A DNA stretch of 64,000 bases from JBGQOJ01 sp052119585 (GCF_052119585.1 NZ_JBGQOJ010000001.1:744001-808000); one strand, 5' to 3'. Shown: positions 28,668 through 37,684, counted from the first letter of the stretch. Notes: generated from the letters alone by a model not told the origin. Numbers and translations: made by a program.

Positions 28668-28730
28668 GCGTGCAAATAATCTGCACGCCTTGTGCATCGT
28701 TTGTGCGTGTGATGTGCGCCCCCGAAACGC

Positions 28731-28760
28731 AAAAACGCCCCGCCTTGCGACAGGGCGTTT
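28731..28760 (-). terminator. Terminator of the peptide transporter operon
   Basis: On the minus strand AAACGCCC pairs with GGGCGTTT across an 11-12-base loop and is followed by T residues. It starts 24 bases after the stop of the binding-protein gene. Confidence 0.75.
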
Positions 28761-28783
28761 CTTGTAAGGCAAACGGCGTCGGC

Positions 28784-30328
28784 TTACGCCATCCACCACC
28801 GCTCTGCCATCCGGCCATTGTCCATCTGCCACAGGTTTCCGACCGTCTCGTCGTGCCCGATCTTGGTCGACAGCGCCTGCACATAGTTGGCGAACATCGG
28901 GATGATCGCGCCGCCGTCATCCCGCAGAATCTGCTGCATCTCGTGGTATTGCTCGCGGCGTTTGTTGGTGTCCAACTCGGCCCGCGCCGACAGCAACAGC
29001 TCTTGAAAGCGCGGATGGTCCCACTGCGTATCATTCCAGGGAACGCCCGCTTCGTAGGCCGTCGCGAACATCCAGTCCTCGGTTGCGCGGCCGGAAAAGT
29101 AGCTGGCGCAGAACGGCTTTTTCAACCAGACGTTCGACCAGTAGCCATCGGCAGGTTCCTGCACCACATTGATGTTGATACCCGCCCCCTTGGCGCTTGC
29201 CTGATACAGTTGCGCACCGTCCACAGCACCATTAAAGGCCGCGTCGGACACGCTCAGATCAACATCAAGCGAGGTCAAACCCGCCTCTTTCAGATAGAAT
29301 TTGGCCTTATCAAGGTCATAGGTCAGCGGCTCTATGTCCTTGTGATAATACTGGTTTGCCGGTCCGATCGGGGTGTCATTGGCGGCAAGTCCGTGGCCTT
29401 GCAGGATCTTGTCGACCAGTTCCTGACGGTTGATCCCGTATTTCAGCGCACGACGCACATTCACATCGTCGAACGGCGCGACCTTGGTCAGCATCGGAAA
29501 GGTGTAGTGCTGGTTGCCGGTCACCTCTTGAATGACGATCATCGGATTGGCCTTCATCAAAGGCTCTGTCTTGAAATCAATGCGATTCACCGTATCGACC
29601 TGACCCGTCATCAGCGCATTCATCCGCGCCGTGGAATCGTTGATCGCGATGTATTCCAGCTCGTCGAACCAACCGGCGGTGCCGTCCTTGTAGTGGCTTG
29701 CAACCCGCTTGCCGACAAAACGAACACCGGGATCGAACGAGACGGTTTCATACAGACCCGTGCCGATGCCCTTGGCAATCGCCTCTTCGATCATGCCGGC
29801 CGGATACATCAGGATGTGATAATCCGACATCAGATAGGGAAAGTCGGCGTTGCCAGCGGACAGGGTGAACTGCACCTGATGGTCGGTGATCTTTTTCATC
29901 TCCGAGATCGCCGCGACAATCGGCTGCGCCGCAGATTTCGACCCTTCGGCGGTGTGCATCGCCAGCGATTCCAGCACGTCATCCGCACCGAATGGCTTGC
30001 CGTTATGGAATGTCACGCCCTGCCGCAGGTTGAATGTCCAGGTCTTGGCATCCGGCGTCGCCTCCCAGCTTTCGGCCAGCTCGCCCTTCAGCGCACCATC
30101 CGCGCCAACCTCTGTCAGGCAGTCGAACACAGCGCCAAGTGAGCAGGCGATCATGAAGATGTCGGAATGGGTGCGACCGTCAAAACTGTCCGACGTGTTT
30201 GCCCCGTTCAGACCCGCCCGCAGGCGTCCACCCTTTTTGGCCTGCGCCCGCAACGGCAGTCCCGTCATGGCCAAAACGCCCGCAGCGGCACCTGATTTCA
30301 ATAGTCCGCGTCTGCTAATCTGTGACAT
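28784..30328 (-). CDS. Peptide ABC transporter substrate-binding protein (DppA/OppA family)
   Basis: 514 residues of the SBP_bac_5 family. The N-terminus SRRGLLKSG (5-13) followed by a hydrophobic stretch and LRAQA is a twin-arginine signal, so the protein is exported folded by Tat. LAESWEATPDAKTWTFNLRQGVTFHNGKPF-type sequence near 85-115 is the family signature region. It captures peptides (or a similar ligand) in the periplasm for the permeases encoded upstream. The ATG at 30328 has GGGAGAG about eight bases upstream. It is the last gene of the operon, 75 bases after the ATPase gene, with hairpins in the gap and a terminator behind. Confidence 0.93.
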   Translation of the reverse strand: MSQISRRGLLKSGAAAGVLAMTGLPLRAQAKKGGRLRAGLNGANTSDSFDGRTHSDIFMIACSLGAVFDCLTEVGADGALKGELAESWEATPDAKTWTFNLRQGVTFHNGKPFGADDVLESLAMHTAEGSKSAAQPIVAAISEMKKITDHQVQFTLSAGNADFPYLMSDYHILMYPAGMIEEAIAKGIGTGLYETVSFDPGVRFVGKRVASHYKDGTAGWFDELEYIAINDSTARMNALMTGQVDTVNRIDFKTEPLMKANPMIVIQEVTGNQHYTFPMLTKVAPFDDVNVRRALKYGINRQELVDKILQGHGLAANDTPIGPANQYYHKDIEPLTYDLDKAKFYLKEAGLTSLDVDLSVSDAAFNGAVDGAQLYQASAKGAGININVVQEPADGYWSNVWLKKPFCASYFSGRATEDWMFATAYEAGVPWNDTQWDHPRFQELLLSARAELDTNKRREQYHEMQQILRDDGGAIIPMFANYVQALSTKIGHDETVGNLWQMDNGRMAERWWMA

Positions 30329-30357
30329 ATGATCTCTCCCGTGTTGGTTGCTGTGTC

Positions 30358-30394
30358 GCGGGTTTGCCCCGCTTTTCGTTGACCCCGTTCGGGG
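30358..30394 (-). promoter_or_regulatory. Two small hairpins between ATPase and binding-protein genes
   Basis: GCGGG/CCCGC (30358-30362 and 30368-30372) and CCCCG/CGGGG (30383-30387 and 30390-30394) can form two compact stems in the minus-strand mRNA. Neither has a T run. Such stems before a binding-protein gene are known in other operons to protect the mRNA and raise its level; that role here is inference. Confidence 0.4.
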
Positions 30395-30403
30395 GCGTTC
30401 GTT

Positions 30404-32050
30404 CTACATCCTGTTCAAAGCCGCGTCGCCGATGTTGTCTGCGCCGCGCTCATTTAACAGATTTGTCAGCCAGTCGGGGTCCATCTCGGGGACCGAGCTA
30501 AGCAACAATTCCGTGTAGGGGTGATGCGGCGGCGTAAACATCTCGCGCTTTTCACCCAGCTCTATCACTTTACCATCCTTCATCACGACGACCTCGTCTG
30601 CAATGGCTTTGACGGTCGCAAGATCGTGAGTGATGAACATATAGCTTAGGCCCAGCGTGTCCTGAAGCCGCGCCAGCAGCTTCAGAATACCCTCGGCAAC
30701 CAGCTGGTCCAGCGCCGATGTCACCTCGTCGCAGATGATGAATTTAGGTTCCGCCGCCAATGCACGGGCGATGCCGATGCGTTGCTTCTGGCCGCCGGAC
30801 AATTCCGAAGGCAGGCGATCAAAATACACCGACGGTTCCAGCTCGATCTCCTCCAGCAGGCTCTCGACCCGCCTGCGCCGCGCCGCGCCGGTCAACCCCA
30901 TGTAGAACTGAACCGGACGCCCGATAATTTCGCCGATCGTCTTGCGCGGGTTCAGGGCGGTGTCGGCCATCTGGTAAATCATCTGGATCTGGCGCAGCTG
31001 CATCTTGGACCGTTTGCGGTAATCCAGCGGCAGAACCTGACCCTCGAACTCTATCACGCCCTGCGATGGCGGCAACAGGCCGGTGATACACCGCGCCGCC
31101 GTGGATTTGCCCGATCCGCTTTCGCCCACAACCGCAACAGTCCGCCCCGCATGCATGTCGAAACTGACATCATGCAACACGGGTACGCGGCCATAGGCGG
31201 CGGTCACATTGCGCACCGAAACCACCGGCGTGGCGTTCGTTGCCACATGTGGTTTCCGGGGTCGCTCGAAGCTGCGCACAGCCCAAAGCGATCTGGTGTA
31301 ATCCTCTTTCGGTGCCGAAAGCATCGTGCGGGTGTCGGCCTCTTCCACCTCGTCGCCGCGCAACAGCACTTTGATCCGGTCCGCCATCTGCGCCACCACC
31401 GCCAGATCATGGGTGATATAGATCGCTGCGGTGTCGAACTGCTCTACAATATCGCGGATCGCGGCCAGAACTTCGATTTGTGTGGTCACGTCCAGCGCGG
31501 TCGTCGGTTCGTCGAAAATGATCAGATCGGGGCGGCAGGACATCGCCATTGCCGTCATCGCACGCTGCAATTGCCCGCCTGATACCTGATGCGGATAGCG
31601 AAAGCCGATGTCATCGGGGTTGGGCAGGCGCAGGCGACGATACAGTTCGATCGCGTCCTGTTCGCTTTCGGCGCGCCCCATGACATGGTGCTGAACCGGC
31701 CCTTCGGTATGCTGGTCGATGATCCGGTGGGCGGGATTGAAACTGGCCGCCGCAGATTGCGCGACATAGGCGATGCGCTTGCCCAACAGCCCGCGCTTGA
31801 CCGAGGCAGAGGCCTTGACCAGATCGACGCCCTCGAACTCGACCGAGCCGCCAGAGATCCGACAGCCATCGCGGGTAAAGCCCATTGCCGCCAGACCCAT
31901 CGTCGATTTGCCCGCGCCGCTTTCCCCTATAAGCCCCAGCACCTCACCCTTGCGCAGGTCCAGATCGACGCCCTTGATGATGGGCGACCATGTCTCGTCG
32001 CTGCGCCCCTCGATCTTCAGGCCCCGGATTCTCAGCAAGACATCGGTCAT
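30404..32050 (-). CDS. Peptide ABC transporter ATPase, fused DppD-DppF type
   Basis: 548 residues containing two complete ATP-binding cassettes. The first has Walker A GESGAGKST at 42-50, signature VSGGQ at 156-160 and Walker B LIIFDEPTTALD. The second has GESGSGKST at 309-317, then ELSGGQKQRIGIARALA and FIICDEVTSALD. Dpp/Opp importers usually use two separate ATPases, and this fusion supplies both. Note that the second Walker B has D-E-V-T in place of the usual D-E-P-T/V; it keeps the catalytic Glu. The ATG at 32050 overlaps the permease stop (ATGA). It is cytoplasmic and membrane-associated. Confidence 0.95.
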   Translation of the reverse strand: MTDVLLRIRGLKIEGRSDETWSPIIKGVDLDLRKGEVLGLIGESGAGKSTMGLAAMGFTRDGCRISGGSVEFEGVDLVKASASVKRGLLGKRIAYVAQSAAASFNPAHRIIDQHTEGPVQHHVMGRAESEQDAIELYRRLRLPNPDDIGFRYPHQVSGGQLQRAMTAMAMSCRPDLIIFDEPTTALDVTTQIEVLAAIRDIVEQFDTAAIYITHDLAVVAQMADRIKVLLRGDEVEEADTRTMLSAPKEDYTRSLWAVRSFERPRKPHVATNATPVVSVRNVTAAYGRVPVLHDVSFDMHAGRTVAVVGESGSGKSTAARCITGLLPPSQGVIEFEGQVLPLDYRKRSKMQLRQIQMIYQMADTALNPRKTIGEIIGRPVQFYMGLTGAARRRRVESLLEEIELEPSVYFDRLPSELSGGQKQRIGIARALAAEPKFIICDEVTSALDQLVAEGILKLLARLQDTLGLSYMFITHDLATVKAIADEVVVMKDGKVIELGEKREMFTPPHHPYTELLLSSVPEMDPDWLTNLLNERGADNIGDAALNRM

Positions 32051-33219
32051 TCTTTCAACCCCGAGGATCGTTGCAGCATCCAGTCGACAACAAAGTTCAC
32101 TGCGACCGTAAGCAGGGCAATCGCCCCCGCCGCCATCAGCGGAAGCGCGGCGGTTAACGGGGAAAACTGGGCGAAATTTACGAACTGGCTAAGATCCTTT
32201 ACCATCGTGCCCCAATCGGCCAGCGGGGGCTGGATGCCGACGCCAAGAAACGACAGGGATGCGATGGTCAGGAACACAAAGCAGAACCGCAAACCGAACT
32301 CTGCCAGAAGCGGCGCTGTGGCGTTCGGCAGGATTTCCCTGAAGATCAGATAAATCAGCCCCTCTCCGCGCAGCTTGGCCGCCTCGATGTAGTCCATCAC
32401 CACAATGCTGCTGCCCACGGCGCGCGCCAGCCGGAACACCCGCGTGCTGTCGATCACCGCGATGATCAGGATCATGTAAAGCGTCAGCAATTCACGGTGC
32501 GACCCTGCCCAGGCGCTGGCGATTGTCATCAGCAAAAGCGCGAAGATCAGCGAAGGGATCGCCATCAGAACATCTACCATCCGCGACAGAATCTGATCGA
32601 ACCAGCCCCCCAATGTCGCCGCCAGAAAACCCAGCGTGCCGCCAAGAAAGAACGCCAGAAGCGTTGTCGCAAAGGCAATACCGACGGTGTTCTGCGCGCC
32701 ATAGATCAGACGCGACAACAGATCGCGACCGATCTGGTCGGTGCCCAACGGAAACGCGGGATCCCCCCCCATCGCAGGGTCACCCCCCGGCAGGACGTTG
32801 ACGCGGGCAAAGATGTCTTCCTGACCATGTGGCGCGATCCAGACCGCAAAAATCGCAAAGACGGCGTAGATTAGGATTGTCAGAACGCCGAAACTTGCCG
32901 TTAGGGGCATCTGACGAAACAGCCTGCGTGTGCCCTGCGTTCCAACAGTTCGGCCAAACAGCCGGAACAGCCAGGCCGCAATCGCAAACAGGGCAAAGCC
33001 CTGCACAGCCCAGCGGAAAAACACGCCCTGATCGACGAAATAGAATTTCACGGCGAACAAAAGTGCTGCGAATGCCACGACATACCCATAGGCGACACCG
33101 AATGGCATATCGCGGAAATAGGGCGTGTTGCCCGACACCATCTGACCGGCCTTGCGTGCGCCCCAGGCAATCACTCCCATACCGACAACGGCCAGAACAA
33201 GGATCAGCCAAACATTCAT
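32047..33219 (-). CDS. Peptide ABC transporter permease, DppC-like with N-terminal extension
   Basis: 390 residues, longer than the usual ~280-300. From about residue 98 (RLFRQMPLTASFGVLTILIYAVFAIFAVWIAPHGQ) it is a normal DppC: FPLGTDQIGRDLLSRLIYGAQNT, and the EAA loop MDYIEAAKLRGEGLIYLIFREILPNATAPLL. The first ~95 residues add about three hydrophobic segments not found in ordinary DppC proteins. Start and stop overlap both neighbours by four bases, so the start at 33219 is constrained by the coupling and the extension is likely real. Confidence 0.92.
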   Translation of the reverse strand: MNVWLILVLAVVGMGVIAWGARKAGQMVSGNTPYFRDMPFGVAYGYVVAFAALLFAVKFYFVDQGVFFRWAVQGFALFAIAAWLFRLFGRTVGTQGTRRLFRQMPLTASFGVLTILIYAVFAIFAVWIAPHGQEDIFARVNVLPGGDPAMGGDPAFPLGTDQIGRDLLSRLIYGAQNTVGIAFATTLLAFFLGGTLGFLAATLGGWFDQILSRMVDVLMAIPSLIFALLLMTIASAWAGSHRELLTLYMILIIAVIDSTRVFRLARAVGSSIVVMDYIEAAKLRGEGLIYLIFREILPNATAPLLAEFGLRFCFVFLTIASLSFLGVGIQPPLADWGTMVKDLSQFVNFAQFSPLTAALPLMAAGAIALLTVAVNFVVDWMLQRSSGLKE

Positions 33220-34214
33220 TTCGGATGCCTCAGGCGTGGGTTTGACAGGATCGACATGATATCCGCCGTCAGATTCAACAGGATGTAGGCCGCCGCAAAA
33301 ATCAGACAGCAGGCCTGAACCACAGGAATATCGCGGGTTTTCACGCTATCCACGAACAATTGCCCGATACCGGGATAAACGAACACAACCTCGACCACGA
33401 CGACACCGGTGATCAGATAGGCAAGGTTCAGCGCAACGACGTTGATGATCGGGGCAAGCGCATTGGGCAGCGCATGGCGCACGATCACGCGCATCGGCGA
33501 CAGACCTTTCAGGCGGGCCATCTCGATATAGGGGCTTGCCAACAGATTGATGATCGCCGCCCGCGTCATCCGCATCATATGGGCTGTGACAACAAGGGTC
33601 AGCGTCAGCGCGGGCAGCAGGGTTTTTTCCAGCCGCTCGCCAAAGCCCATGCCGGCATAAATGTTCGACAACGACGGCAGCACCGGATTCAGAACCGCAA
33701 GAAACAGGATCAGGACGTAGGCCAGAAAAAATTCGGGGCTGGAGATCGACGTGAGGGTAAAGATATTCGCCGCCCGGTCAAAAATCGTGCCCCGATACAG
33801 CGCCGCCAGTATGCCCAGCAGGATTGACACAGGCACCGCGATGGCCGCCGTGACACCGGCAAGGAAGATGGTGTTTTCAAACCTTGGCGCAATCTGCGCC
33901 GCAACGGTTGTCAGCCCGGAGCCGGAGTTCGCGCCGACAAAGGACGCAAAGTTGGCCTGTGCAAAGCTGGTTCCCAGATCGCCACGAACAGCACCGCCCA
34001 GCCATTCGAAATACCGGGTGACCGGCGGTTTATCCAACCCAAGGTCAGCGCGGATTGCGGCGACGGCTTCGGGTGTGGCGCCTTGCCCTAGGATCGCCTG
34101 GGCAAAGTCACCGGGTAGCATGTTCACCGCAGTAAAGATCACAATCGACACAACAAGAAGGGTCAGTACACCCAGCGCAAGCCGTTGAAGTATGATCTTG
34201 AACACAGATCCCAA
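33216..34214 (-). CDS. Peptide ABC transporter permease, DppB-like
   Basis: 332 residues with about six membrane helices. The N-terminus RLALGVLTLLVVSIVIFTAVNMLPGD is the classic DppB opening, and the EAA loop SPYIEMARLKGLSPMRVIVRHALPNALAPII is intact. The start is TTG 34214 or GTG 34205; both are non-ATG, and GGGGAA upstream favours TTG. It lies 94 bases after the prolyl aminopeptidase gene on the same strand. Together with the DppC-like permease it forms the membrane channel of the importer. Confidence 0.93.
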   Translation of the reverse strand: MGSVFKIILQRLALGVLTLLVVSIVIFTAVNMLPGDFAQAILGQGATPEAVAAIRADLGLDKPPVTRYFEWLGGAVRGDLGTSFAQANFASFVGANSGSGLTTVAAQIAPRFENTIFLAGVTAAIAVPVSILLGILAALYRGTIFDRAANIFTLTSISSPEFFLAYVLILFLAVLNPVLPSLSNIYAGMGFGERLEKTLLPALTLTLVVTAHMMRMTRAAIINLLASPYIEMARLKGLSPMRVIVRHALPNALAPIINVVALNLAYLITGVVVVEVVFVYPGIGQLFVDSVKTRDIPVVQACCLIFAAAYILLNLTADIMSILSNPRLRHPK

Positions 34215-34308
34215 AGTGCCGAGTTCCCCGATTTATGATCGGTACACGTTAACGGCTCCGGTCTTGAAGTCAAAAGAAGAACGCAGCCTTGATTTGCGCC
34301 AGACACCG

Positions 34309-35298
34309 CTAAAGGCCCAGCGCGCGCCTCATATCGACAAGCGCATCGGTTGTCCGCACGAGTTCGGCGCTGATACCGGTTTCGGACAGGGCATGCCCGG
34401 CCTTGTTCACAATGCGCAGCGTTGCATTCGGCCAGACCTGCGCCAATGACCAGGCAGAGGCCGGAGGGCAGATCATGTCGTATCGACCCTGAACGATCAT
34501 TGCAGGGATATGCGAAATGGCCGGCATATTTTCCAAAATTTGGCCGTCTTTTTCCAGAAACCCACCATTGATGAAATAATGGTTTTCCAGACGGGCAAAG
34601 GCGCGGGCATAGTCTGCGGGGCTTTCACCGGTCGCGCCGTCATTCTCTATCGACGCCAGCGCATTTTCCCACGCCGACCAGGCCCGTGCATATCGCGTTT
34701 CCAGCATCATATCGCCGGAAAACAGTCGGCGGTTGTAGGCGCCGATCATGTCGTGCTGCTCGTCCTCGGGAACCAGTTTTGCAAAGCGGTGCCAGACGTC
34801 GGGAAAGAAATGGCCCGCACCGCCGCCATAAAACCACTTCAATTCCGACTGAGTCATAAGAAAGACGCCGCGCAACACCAGATAAGCCACCCGCGCGGGG
34901 TGCGACTGTGCGTAAATCAGCGACAGCGTCGCGCCCCAGCTGCCACCGAAGACAACCCAGCGGTCGATCCCGCAGGCCTCTCGGATGCGCTCTATATCGG
35001 CGACAAGATGCCATGTGGTATTCGCCTCGACCGACGCATGAGGCCGTGACCGGCCACACCCGCGTTGGTCAAACAGGATGATGCGGTAAACCGAAGGGTC
35101 GAAATAGCGCCGCATCGAGGGGCTACAGCCACCGCCGGGCCCACCATGAAGAACGACAACGGGCATCCCGTCAGGGTTGCCGCACTGTTCAACATAAATG
35201 CGATGTCCATCGCCCACATCCAGCATCCGCTGGTCAAACGGGTCGATGGGGGGGTAAAGAAAATGCGCTGCGCGCTTTTGGTCTGCGATTTTGTCCAT
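34309..35298 (-). CDS. pip: Prolyl aminopeptidase (proline iminopeptidase)
   Basis: 329 residues, alpha/beta-hydrolase fold, cytoplasmic. It removes N-terminal proline from peptides. HGGPGGG at 51-57 forms the oxyanion region and GGSWG at 118-122 holds the nucleophile S120; RGVFL follows as in the S33 family, and the C-terminal GRYDMICPP and KAGH supply Asp and His. The ATG at 35298 is the natural start. It precedes the peptide importer genes on the same strand, which suggests that imported proline-containing peptides are its substrate. It is divergent from ubiG across 69 bases. Confidence 0.95.
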   Translation of the reverse strand: MDKIADQKRAAHFLYPPIDPFDQRMLDVGDGHRIYVEQCGNPDGMPVVVLHGGPGGGCSPSMRRYFDPSVYRIILFDQRGCGRSRPHASVEANTTWHLVADIERIREACGIDRWVVFGGSWGATLSLIYAQSHPARVAYLVLRGVFLMTQSELKWFYGGGAGHFFPDVWHRFAKLVPEDEQHDMIGAYNRRLFSGDMMLETRYARAWSAWENALASIENDGATGESPADYARAFARLENHYFINGGFLEKDGQILENMPAISHIPAMIVQGRYDMICPPASAWSLAQVWPNATLRIVNKAGHALSETGISAELVRTTDALVDMRRALGL

Positions 35299-35367
35299 TT
35301 TCGACCTATATAGCGCGAGAGGCCTCGCTTACAGGGTGTCATCCCACAAGAGCACATGGAGTTTAGA

Positions 35368-36114
35368 ATGCAAGCCGCCCAGACAACAGTAAACCCCGCC
35401 GAAATAGCTAAGTTCGAAGCAATGGCGGCGGAATGGTGGGATCCGAAGGGCAAATTCAAGCCGCTGCACATGCTGAACCCATGCCGATTGGACTATATCA
35501 CATCGCAGATCGCCGCCGAATACAATCGCGACCTGACCGGCGATCTGCCGTTCAAGGGCCTGCGCATTCTGGATATCGGCTGCGGCGGCGGGCTATTGTC
35601 GGAACCGATGGCGCGCCTGGGCGCCACGGTTGTCGGTGCCGACGCGGCGGAACGGAACATTCCCGTCGCGCAGGTACATGCGGCGCAGCAGGGTCTGACG
35701 ATCGACTATCGCCACACCACCGCCGAGGCGATGGCAGCCGCCGGCGAACAATTCGATGTCGTTCTGAACATGGAAGTGGTCGAACATGTCGAGGGCCCGC
35801 TGGGGTATCTGACAGCCTGTCAGCAATTGCTGGTGCCCGGTGGTCTGATGGTCTGTTCGACCATCAACCGGAACCCGAAAAGCTTTGTCATGGCGATTGT
35901 CGGCGCTGAATATGTCATGCGCTGGCTGCCCAAGGGCACCCATGAATGGAACAAGTTCATCACACCGGACGAGCTTTACTCCCTGATCCGCAATGCGGGT
36001 CTGGAACCGGTCGACCGCAAGGGGTTCGTGTTCAACCCGCTTGGCTTTACCTGGTCGCTGTCAGACCGCGACCTTTCGGTCAACTATGTGACGACCAGCA
36101 TCAAGCGCGGCTAA
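35368..36114 (+). CDS. ubiG: Ubiquinone biosynthesis O-methyltransferase
   Basis: 248 residues. It performs both O-methylations in ubiquinone synthesis, with S-adenosylmethionine. Motif I ILDIGCGGG at 67-75 is intact, MEVVEHVEGP follows, and the start EIAKFEAMAAEWWDPKGKFKPLHMLNPCRLDYI is diagnostic for UbiG. ATG 35368 is favoured because GGAG lies seven bases before it; an ATG 12 bases upstream has no site. Its TAA overlaps the marR stop by four bases. It is divergent from pip. Confidence 0.96.
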   Translation: MQAAQTTVNPAEIAKFEAMAAEWWDPKGKFKPLHMLNPCRLDYITSQIAAEYNRDLTGDLPFKGLRILDIGCGGGLLSEPMARLGATVVGADAAERNIPVAQVHAAQQGLTIDYRHTTAEAMAAAGEQFDVVLNMEVVEHVEGPLGYLTACQQLLVPGGLMVCSTINRNPKSFVMAIVGAEYVMRWLPKGTHEWNKFITPDELYSLIRNAGLEPVDRKGFVFNPLGFTWSLSDRDLSVNYVTTSIKRG

Positions 36115-36554
36115 TGATCCTCGGCCAGACGCGCGCGCAGCTCTCTTAGCACGGGAATAGCGGCGCGCACCTTCTCGGCCCCGACGGCATTTACGACCTC
36201 GACGATAATCGGCGTGATCGCATGCAGGGCGGCATCGCGGGCCCGTTGCCCCGCCGGGCTGATCGCGACCTGCTTGCTGCGGGCGTCTTCCCAATCTGGA
36301 CGGATGTGGATGTATCCCGCCCATTCCAGTTTGTTCAATGTGTTGGTCATGGCGCCCCGTGTCACGTTGAACGACTTTGCCAGCTGCGCGGGCGTGCGTT
36401 CATCTTTCAGGTGGGCCAGATGGTTCAGCACCGAAAAATGCGAAAGCTCCATCCCTTTTGGCAAGACTTTGGTCAGCCGCGTCCGCGCCAGTTGATCTGC
36501 CGAAAACAGCTCACTGAACAATGCGGCGGCAAGGGGATCTGCAACTTCGGGCAT
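36111..36554 (-). CDS. MarR-family transcriptional regulator
   Basis: 147 residues. A winged helix at about 40-110, with HLKDERTPAQLAKSFNVTRGAMTNTLNKLEWAGYI as the recognition region and R-x-D-x-D/E-type wing (RPDWEDARSKQVAISPAG). Such proteins bind palindromic operators as dimers and respond to small ligands. The ATG overlaps the stop of the amidase gene by one base (TGATG), so it is in the grxC-nit-marR run. Its targets cannot be told; I did not find an obvious palindrome upstream of grxC. Confidence 0.9.
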   Translation of the reverse strand: MPEVADPLAAALFSELFSADQLARTRLTKVLPKGMELSHFSVLNHLAHLKDERTPAQLAKSFNVTRGAMTNTLNKLEWAGYIHIRPDWEDARSKQVAISPAGQRARDAALHAITPIIVEVVNAVGAEKVRAAIPVLRELRARLAEDH

Positions 36555-37384
36555 CAGGGTCCTTCGAACGGGCGGTCATGCAACAAGGATGGAACCTTCT
36601 TACGGCAAACCTCCACCTCGGCAAGGTCTAGATCAACCAAAGAGAACCCCGGGGCCTCGCCGCTATCATGAATGACTTCGCCCCAGGGCGACACGACCAG
36701 CGAATGACCGTAGGTGTGCCGTTGTGTATCATCCCCCGCAAGATGAAGCCCGGTCTGCGCCGGTGCCAAAACGAAACAACCGGTTTCAATTGCGCGGGCG
36801 CGCAGCAGGCTATGCCAATGCCCGGCACCCGTGGTGGGCGAAAACGCAGCCGGCACAGTCAGTATCCTTGCGCCAGCTTTGGCCAGGCTGCGATAAAGTG
36901 CGGCAAAGCGGACATCGTAACAAATGGTCATCCCAACCCCGCCGAACGGCGTATCCGCGACAACAGCGCGGTTTCCGGGGCGATAGCCTTTTGATTCCTG
37001 ATATTGTTCGTCCGCCGAAATCACGACATCGAACATATGGATCTTGTCATATCGCGCGACGATTTCGCCGGTCGGGTCAATCAGGAACGACCGGTTCGCA
37101 AACCGCCCGTCTTCATCGTTCGTCTTCAACCCCAGCGACCCGATCAACAGCCATATCCCCAGCGCGGCCGCCTCTTGGCGCAACCCCGCAAGGGTCGGGT
37201 CATCGGCTTCGTGGTGCAAAACAGCATTCTGATGGGCGCGGCTGGACGAAATGCAATTCGTCACCTCGGGGGTCAGAACAAACTTTGCCCCGCCGCTTGA
37301 TGCCTGACGGATATAGTTGCGCGTCACGGCAAGGTTCACCTCAGGCATGTCCGACACGTTCAATTGGATCAGGCCCACGCGCAT
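36554..37384 (-). CDS. Nit-type carbon-nitrogen hydrolase (probable deaminated-glutathione or omega-amidase)
   Basis: 276 residues of the nitrilase superfamily with catalytic E40, K114 and C155 (LTPEVTN, RYDKIHMFD, ICYDVRF). The KIHMFD segment and overall length resemble the Nit1/Nit2 group, whose members repair deaminated glutathione or hydrolyse omega-amides. ATG 37384 lies 7 bases after the grxC stop; longer upstream readings overlap grxC. Placement behind a glutaredoxin gene supports a glutathione-related role, which is inference. It is a cytoplasmic enzyme. Confidence 0.88.
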   Translation of the reverse strand: MRVGLIQLNVSDMPEVNLAVTRNYIRQASSGGAKFVLTPEVTNCISSSRAHQNAVLHHEADDPTLAGLRQEAAALGIWLLIGSLGLKTNDEDGRFANRSFLIDPTGEIVARYDKIHMFDVVISADEQYQESKGYRPGNRAVVADTPFGGVGMTICYDVRFAALYRSLAKAGARILTVPAAFSPTTGAGHWHSLLRARAIETGCFVLAPAQTGLHLAGDDTQRHTYGHSLVVSPWGEVIHDSGEAPGFSLVDLDLAEVEVCRKKVPSLLHDRPFEGP

Positions 37385-37391
37385 CGGATTT

Positions 37392-37649
37392 CTATCCCAC
37401 CAGCAGCGGGTCAAGTTTGCCCTGGCGGTCCAGCGCGTAAAGATCATCACAGCCACCGACATGGGTTGCGCCAACGAAAATCTGCGGAACGGTATACTTG
37501 CCGCTCGAACGGCCCAGCATTTCTTGCCGCTTGGCCGGATCGCGTGAAATGTCATATTCTGCAAAGGACACGCCTTTGTCTTTCAGCAGCTTCTTGGCTG
37601 CGTGGCAAAAGCCACAGAGGGGTGACGTGTAGATTTCGACGTTTTGCAT
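37392..37649 (-). CDS. grxC: Glutaredoxin 3
   Basis: 85 residues. A small thiol-disulfide oxidoreductase reduced by glutathione. The active site is CGFC at 12-15, not the more common CPYC. TVPQIFVG (about 53-60) with its cis-proline and HVGGCDDL bind glutathione. The first Cys is preserved, so the enzyme should work. It lies between comF and the amidase gene on the minus strand, AGGA about nine bases upstream of its ATG. Confidence 0.95.
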   Translation of the reverse strand: MQNVEIYTSPLCGFCHAAKKLLKDKGVSFAEYDISRDPAKRQEMLGRSSGKYTVPQIFVGATHVGGCDDLYALDRQGKLDPLLVG

Positions 37650-37684
37650 GACATGTTTCCTAGAGTTTCGCGAACTATAGGCAT

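Noticed and set aside
28560..28783. Possible initiator tRNA upstream of rimP, as in the E. coli metY-rimP operon
   Set aside because: I could not form acceptor, anticodon and T arms; there is no GGTTCAAATCC-type T arm.
28670..30142. Long open frame on the plus strand opposite the peptide-binding protein gene
   Set aside because: Antisense to a well-supported gene, no domain, low-complexity His/Arg/Leu composition typical of shadow frames.
37385..37564. Extended N-terminus for the Nit-type amidase
   Set aside because: It would overlap almost all of grxC in another frame and carries no nitrilase sequence.
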